Below, one piece after another: positions 6,599 through 9,941 of a stretch of 9,941 nt of DNA. The DNA is from JACKOD01 sp041591635. Lineage in GTDB: Bacteria > Pseudomonadota > Gammaproteobacteria > Pseudomonadales > Oleiphilaceae. Position numbers and translations under genes: made by a program. Positions within the stretch are counted from its first letter, which is position 1. Each line of letters opens with the position of its first letter. Location of the stretch: assembly GCA_041591635.1 (NCBI GenBank), contig JBFHRO010000119.1, positions 1-9,941 of the forward strand, in the 5' to 3' direction. The notes under the pieces are model-generated. The model ran no database searches. It saw nothing but the letters and a program-made list of their open reading frames with translations, and was not told the DNA's origin.

Positions 6599-7648
6599 TT
6601 AGCGGCGCTGATCGGCAGAGTCGGGAAAGCGGCGCGCAAACCAGGCTGAAAACACGGTTTCCAGGGCATCACGCACCGGTCGATCGGTAATCTGGGTACC
6701 GATCAGCGCGCCAAGACGAGACACATCGGCATGCCGATCATGCAGGGCCCATTCAAACTGATTCAGCAAACGCCTGACAAAAGGAACCGGCAAGCGGCGC
6801 AATAGACCCAGTACGACCGGGTTAACCGGCACCTCCCGAAAGGCACCAAATTCTGAGGTGCTCAGACGCCGGCCTTCCGAAAACAGATGCAGCAAATTAA
6901 ACAGACTGAAAAAACTGACCGGCTCGCGATAGGCAAGATGCAAGGGGGTTTGCTGGGGGCGATTATCGGCGTAAACACACTCGATCAAGCGCCAAAGCAC
7001 GGCGCAATAATCGTCCAGACTGATCACCGAAAACTGTTGCGCGCCTTTACCGATCCGGCGGCGTTCGCTCCATAACTGATACAGACCGGGCAAGTGACGC
7101 TCATCAGCCGCATCCAGCACCAGCCCGGGACGCAGACACAACGCCCAGGCCCGCTGGGATTTGCCCCAATCGAGCACCTGACGCTCGGCATCGGCCAGGG
7201 AGCGCGCCAGTCGGGTAATGGGTGCCGGCGGCGTAGCTTCGGTGGCATTCGCCGCACTGGAGCCGAGCACGGTCAAACTGCTGGCATAAATAACCGCGGC
7301 CACATTGCGCGCGCCGGTTAGCAGGCACCGGGTTCCGAGCACGTTCACCCGGTTAAGTTGCTTGAGATTCTGATCACACTGACGCACCGCCAGATGAACC
7401 AGCACCGCCGGCTCATCAAAACTGAACTCCTTGCCCAGATCGGGCAGCCGCCCCTCGACCGGAATCATCCAGCCTGGCCAGCGCGCGTGCCAATAGGCAT
7501 AACTGCCGGGCGCCACCAGCACCTTGACCGTCAAGCGCGGCGCATCGGCGCTTTGTGCGGATTTCTCCAGCCATTGCACAAAGGCACCGCCGAGGTAACC
7601 GGTACCTCCGGTGACAAGCAGGTTTCTGGGCGCGTGAATCGATGTCAT
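6599..7648 (-). CDS. NAD-dependent epimerase/dehydratase-like protein, catalytic Tyr/Lys absent
   Basis: 349 residues from ATG 7648, an extended short-chain dehydrogenase fold. The Rossmann motif TGGTGYLGG is at 13-21, a VHLAV strand at 84-88 and the NVLGT helix at 102-106. The serine-rich strand IYASSLTVLG (120-129) retains the catalytic-serine position. Where the family carries YxxxK, this protein has LARSL (147-151) followed by the expected acidic helix ADAERQV, so both catalytic residues are leucine. LRPGLVLD (173-180) follows as in active members. It may therefore bind NAD(P) or a ligand without redox catalysis, or use another chemistry. ATG 7648 has GGTGA 8 nt upstream; a GTG at 7660 in frame is an alternative. 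It begins 40 nt after the EAL-HDOD stop, suggesting co-transcription. The natural substrate is unknown. Confidence 0.85.
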   Translation of the reverse strand: MTSIHAPRNLLVTGGTGYLGGAFVQWLEKSAQSADAPRLTVKVLVAPGSYAYWHARWPGWMIPVEGRLPDLGKEFSFDEPAVLVHLAVRQCDQNLKQLNRVNVLGTRCLLTGARNVAAVIYASSLTVLGSSAANATEATPPAPITRLARSLADAERQVLDWGKSQRAWALCLRPGLVLDAADERHLPGLYQLWSERRRIGKGAQQFSVISLDDYCAVLWRLIECVYADNRPQQTPLHLAYREPVSFFSLFNLLHLFSEGRRLSTSEFGAFREVPVNPVVLGLLRRLPVPFVRRLLNQFEWALHDRHADVSRLGALIGTQITDRPVRDALETVFSAWFARRFPDSADQRR

Positions 7649-7688
7649 CAGTGCATTCACCAGGCTTGGCGGGCAAGCGTCAACGGGC

Positions 7689-8921
7689 TCAATCGGGGGA
7701 GGTCAGGGCGCTGAGGGTTTCATGCGCCCAAAGGCCGCCCTCAAAATGAGCAATCAGCACGGCGCGGCGAAAGCGCACCGGCAACTTCCCCAGCGATGCC
7801 CACTCTTCCTCTTCCACATCGGCGACCCGATTGAGCACCTCCCCGATCGGCCCTTCATTAATCAACACCGCCTTTTGCAAATCCGGCTCCAGACGAATAT
7901 GAGCCATCACCACCGACTTTTCGACCTGCAGTAACAAGTCAATGCCCGACAACAGCCCCGCCATAAAATATTTCTCGGCGGCCTGCAGGCCGTTGATCTG
8001 GGCATAGCGCTCACAGGCACGGGCGCGGGTCAGCAGGAGTCGCAATACTTCGACACCGGCATTACAGTTTGCGGTCAAGAGGGTCAGGAGTGTCCATTTT
8101 TTCAGCTGGGCCAAGCCCAGATACACAATGGCATCACGAATACTTTCCACCCGGCGTCGCAAGCGGCTGGCAGGGCTATTGAGAATGCGCAGCAACTGGT
8201 ACACCAGTCGCGGCTCGTTGGCGACGATCCGCGACAGTTCCTCAATGCTGACATCCTGGGCCTGAATCCGGTTCAGAATCTGCAACATAATGTGGGCATT
8301 GGTGCGAATCCGGGTACCAAAAACCCGGTCTGGCACCACCAGATAGTAGCCCTGGAAGAACTCAAACCCTGCTTCACGGCATTGGATCAGGGTGGTTTTA
8401 TCTGCCACTTTTTCGGCAATGAGCCGGCAATCGGTACGCTTTAGCTGCCGCAGCCTGGCCAACATGCTCTCTACCGGCATCGTCAGCAAGTCGATTTTGA
8501 TAAAATCCACGAGCGCCAGCAGAGGGTCGTACGCCAGGTCAAAATCAAAGCCGCACAGGGCAAATCTGAACCCTTTGGCACGCCAGTAGGCTATGCGCTC
8601 TAGCAGCTCACTAGTTACTTGCACCGGCACCATCAGCTCGAAGACCACAGCCGCGGGAATCAGGGTGGCTGGCAACTGACTCAGCAAAAACTGGCTGCCT
8701 ACCAGCAAGAACTGAGGCTGACGCAAGGTTTCATACTGGCGGTTAATGCTCGCACACAGGCGTACCAAGGGGCCGGTTTCATCAAAGGCTACCTCGGTCG
8801 CGGCCAGACAGGGATCATCCTGATCCGGAAACACCAGCTCGTAGCCATACAAATGGCTCTCGGTATCATAGATTGGCTGCCTTGCCAGCAAGAAATCGTA
8901 AAACTCATTACTTTCTGTCAT
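7689..8921 (-). CDS. EAL-HDOD signalling protein with degenerate EAL domain
   Basis: 410 residues, YuxH-like architecture. Residues 1-198 are an EAL domain (c-di-GMP phosphodiesterase fold): ARQPIYD at 13-19, GYEL at 26-29 (the EAL glutamate), FEL at 94-96, IKID at 141-144, AEKV at 169-172 and FFQGYYL at 188-194. The metal-binding DDFG motif is replaced by CGFD (123-126), and the usual Asn after the second strand is missing, so phosphodiesterase activity is unlikely; c-di-GMP binding remains possible. Residues about 200-395 form a HDOD domain (VSIEELSRIVANEPRLVYQLLRILN at 224-248), a helical module related to HD hydrolases but without the HD metal ligands. Such proteins usually regulate motility, biofilm or kinase cascades through protein contacts. 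Soluble, no membrane segment. The ATG at 8921 has a weak ribosome binding site. First gene of the minus-strand run. Confidence 0.92.
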   Translation of the reverse strand: MTESNEFYDFLLARQPIYDTESHLYGYELVFPDQDDPCLAATEVAFDETGPLVRLCASINRQYETLRQPQFLLVGSQFLLSQLPATLIPAAVVFELMVPVQVTSELLERIAYWRAKGFRFALCGFDFDLAYDPLLALVDFIKIDLLTMPVESMLARLRQLKRTDCRLIAEKVADKTTLIQCREAGFEFFQGYYLVVPDRVFGTRIRTNAHIMLQILNRIQAQDVSIEELSRIVANEPRLVYQLLRILNSPASRLRRRVESIRDAIVYLGLAQLKKWTLLTLLTANCNAGVEVLRLLLTRARACERYAQINGLQAAEKYFMAGLLSGIDLLLQVEKSVVMAHIRLEPDLQKAVLINEGPIGEVLNRVADVEEEEWASLGKLPVRFRRAVLIAHFEGGLWAHETLSALTSPD

Positions 8922-9171
8922 ATCAAACCAGTGGTTATTGCATCAGCATCGCCGGAAACGGGAAAAACGCCTCACATCAAACCAAGAGCATTCGGGCAGG
9001 AGTCAGTGTAAGCCGGTCCAACTTGGGATGAATGATTCTGATCAACCCGTCATCAATCAGCTGAGTCTATCAGTGTAGTCTGTTTCCTTGTGTGTGCTTT
9101 ATGTATACCACCGCTGCGCCTTCGCGAGGTGCCTGCACTCCCCGATCCTGACCCGCTGAGCGTTTCTGCCA

Positions 9172-9200
9172 TTGTCACCCCAAGTGAACAACTGTACTCT
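9172..9200 (+). promoter_or_regulatory. Candidate plsC promoter
   Basis: TTGTCA (9172-9177) differs from the -35 consensus at one base. A 17-nt spacer separates it from TACTCT (9195-9200), a weak -10 box. The expected start near 9207 would give a leader of about 28 nt with GGGA at 9222-9225, 9 nt before the plsC ATG. The pseudopalindrome at 9183-9200 covers the spacer and the -10, the usual place for a repressor. Called by eye. Confidence 0.4.
9183..9200. promoter_or_regulatory. 18-bp pseudopalindrome, candidate FabR/DesT-type operator before plsC
   Basis: AGTGAACAACTGTACTCT has 6 of 8 arm positions paired around a 2-bp centre, and 13 of 16 arm positions are identical to the site at 1646-1663. 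The AGTGAAC half is, from memory, the conserved half of DesT sites in Pseudomonas. It lies 34 bp upstream of plsC and overlaps its candidate -10 box, so a bound TetR-family regulator would block transcription. The regulator itself is not in the window. Confidence 0.4.
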
Positions 9201-9234
9201 CACGACCTTCTTGCCCCCACCGGGATCGACCCTC

Positions 9235-9941
9235 ATGCTTTATATCGTGCGCATTCTATTGATTTTTATATATTTTATACTTGTAGCAGCCATCGGCCTG
9301 TTGATTTGCCTGCTGCGCCCTTTTAACCCCGACAACACCACCCTGATAGGTCGCCTCTATGGCTGGGGCGGCACCCGGATTCTGGGAATCAGGCTGGAGT
9401 TCAGCGGCACCGAGCACCTCACAGGTCTGGGGCCCTGCGTGATCATTGCCAATCATCAGCACAATCTGGATCTGTTTGTGTACGGGGGTTTGCTGCCAAG
9501 ACGCACCGTGAGCCTTGGCAAAAAAAGCTTGCGGTTTATTCCGGTGTTCGGGCAAATGTACTGGCTGGCCGGGAATGTGCTGATCGATCGCAACAGCAAA
9601 CGCCAGTCACAAGCCACCATGAGCGCGGCAACAGTGGCACTGCGGGACAAAAACACCTCGCTGTGGATTTTTCCCGAGGGCACCCGCAACCGCGGCCACA
9701 ACTTGCTGAAGCTCAAGCAAGGTGCCTTCAAAACCGCACGCGAGGCGCAGGTGCCGCTGGTGCCCGTGTGCGCCAGCAGCTATGTGCAGCAGTTGCAGCT
9801 CAACCGCTGGCGCAGTGCCACCATCAAGATCCGTGTACTGCCTCCCGTCAGCTCCGCGCGTCTCGCCCAGGAACCGCTCGACAGTGTCAGGGACGACTGC
9901 TGGCACCGCATGATGACCTGCATCGGGGAGCTCGACCGCAG
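9235..9941 (+). CDS. plsC: 1-acyl-sn-glycerol-3-phosphate acyltransferase, cut at right edge
   Basis: 235 codons are present and the frame is still open at the window end. E. coli PlsC has 245 residues, so only the extreme C-terminus should be missing. The enzyme acylates lysophosphatidate at sn-2 to give phosphatidate, the second step of phospholipid synthesis at the inner membrane. The N-terminal hydrophobic segment begins MLYIVRILLIFIYFILV, like E. coli MLYIFRLIITVIYSILV. Motifs are NHQHNLD (73-79, catalytic NHX4D), GKKSLRFIPVFGQMYW (95-110), LIDRN (116-120), FPEGTR (146-151, glycerophosphate binding) and VPLVPV (173-178). The ATG at 9235 is the only start that keeps the family N-terminus, with GGGA 9 nt upstream. 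It is divergent from the EAL-HDOD gene, with its own candidate promoter and operator. Confidence 0.95.
   Translation, partial: MLYIVRILLIFIYFILVAAIGLLICLLRPFNPDNTTLIGRLYGWGGTRILGIRLEFSGTEHLTGLGPCVIIANHQHNLDLFVYGGLLPRRTVSLGKKSLRFIPVFGQMYWLAGNVLIDRNSKRQSQATMSAATVALRDKNTSLWIFPEGTRNRGHNLLKLKQGAFKTAREAQVPLVPVCASSYVQQLQLNRWRSATIKIRVLPPVSSARLAQEPLDSVRDDCWHRMMTCIGELDR

Larger units (their letters stand above)
8922..9234. other. Divergent 313-bp intergenic region (EAL-HDOD gene / plsC)
   Basis: No supported gene lies here; a short plus-strand frame from 9090 runs into plsC out of frame and is a shadow. The right third carries the candidate plsC promoter and operator. The left part should hold the promoter of the EAL-HDOD gene, but the best minus-strand -10-like box (TACACT, near 9003-9008) lacks a good -35. 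Around 9038-9076 there are several CTGAT/ATCAG repeats in both orientations that could be a binding site, though no clean symmetry was found. Confidence 0.5.

Noticed and set aside
9003..9008. TACACT as -10 box of the EAL-HDOD gene
   Set aside because: No -35-like hexamer at 16-18 nt; too weak to annotate as a promoter.
1..9941. CRISPR array, insertion sequence, prophage, tRNA or toxin-antitoxin gene
   Set aside because: No regularly spaced repeats, terminal inverted repeats, transposase or integrase motifs, or tRNA-like cloverleaf were seen on reading both strands; the gene content is chromosomal.

Overview
The window reads as a chromosomal, housekeeping-type segment of a moderately GC-rich gammaproteobacterium. 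Both acyltransferases resemble Escherichia coli YihG and PlsC along most of their length, and a RIO-type kinase of the kind known in Pseudomonas lies beside an Ada/Ogt-type DNA repair protein. Genus cannot be fixed; a marine or environmental lineage (Oceanospirillales, Alteromonadales or Cellvibrionales type) is a guess. No rRNA, tRNA, insertion sequence, phage gene or CRISPR array was seen.

Layout, left to right. (1) 138-1606, minus strand: an uncharacterised alpha-helical protein (358 aa) followed 29 nt later by a small membrane protein (120 aa), probably one transcription unit. An 18-bp pseudopalindrome lies about 40 bp upstream of the first gene. (2) 1818-3545: an O6-methylguanine-DNA methyltransferase family gene (minus) and a bacterial RIO kinase (plus), divergent from a shared 165-bp spacer. 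(3) 3612-5321: an unknown two-helix membrane protein (minus) divergent from a YihG-like inner-membrane acyltransferase (plus). A 230-bp spacer follows with a strong rho-independent terminator. (4) 5552-8921, minus strand: a run of three genes, an EAL-HDOD signalling protein, an NAD-binding epimerase-like protein without the catalytic Tyr/Lys, and a nitronate monooxygenase-family flavoenzyme. (5) 9235 to the right edge, plus strand: plsC, cut a few codons before its likely end, divergent from the EAL-HDOD gene across a 313-bp spacer.

Main lead. Two related 18-bp pseudopalindromes, AGTGTACACATGAACACT (1646-1663) and AGTGAACAACTGTACTCT (9183-9200), agree at 13 of 16 arm positions. From memory they look like operators of the FabR/DesT group of TetR regulators, which sense acyl-chain saturation. 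The second overlaps a plausible plsC promoter; the first precedes the uncharacterised 358-aa/120-aa pair. The inference is that this pair may belong to a membrane-lipid regulon together with plsC. Lesser leads are two degenerate catalytic domains (EAL and epimerase) encoded next to each other and a possible small RNA ending at the 5494-5525 terminator.
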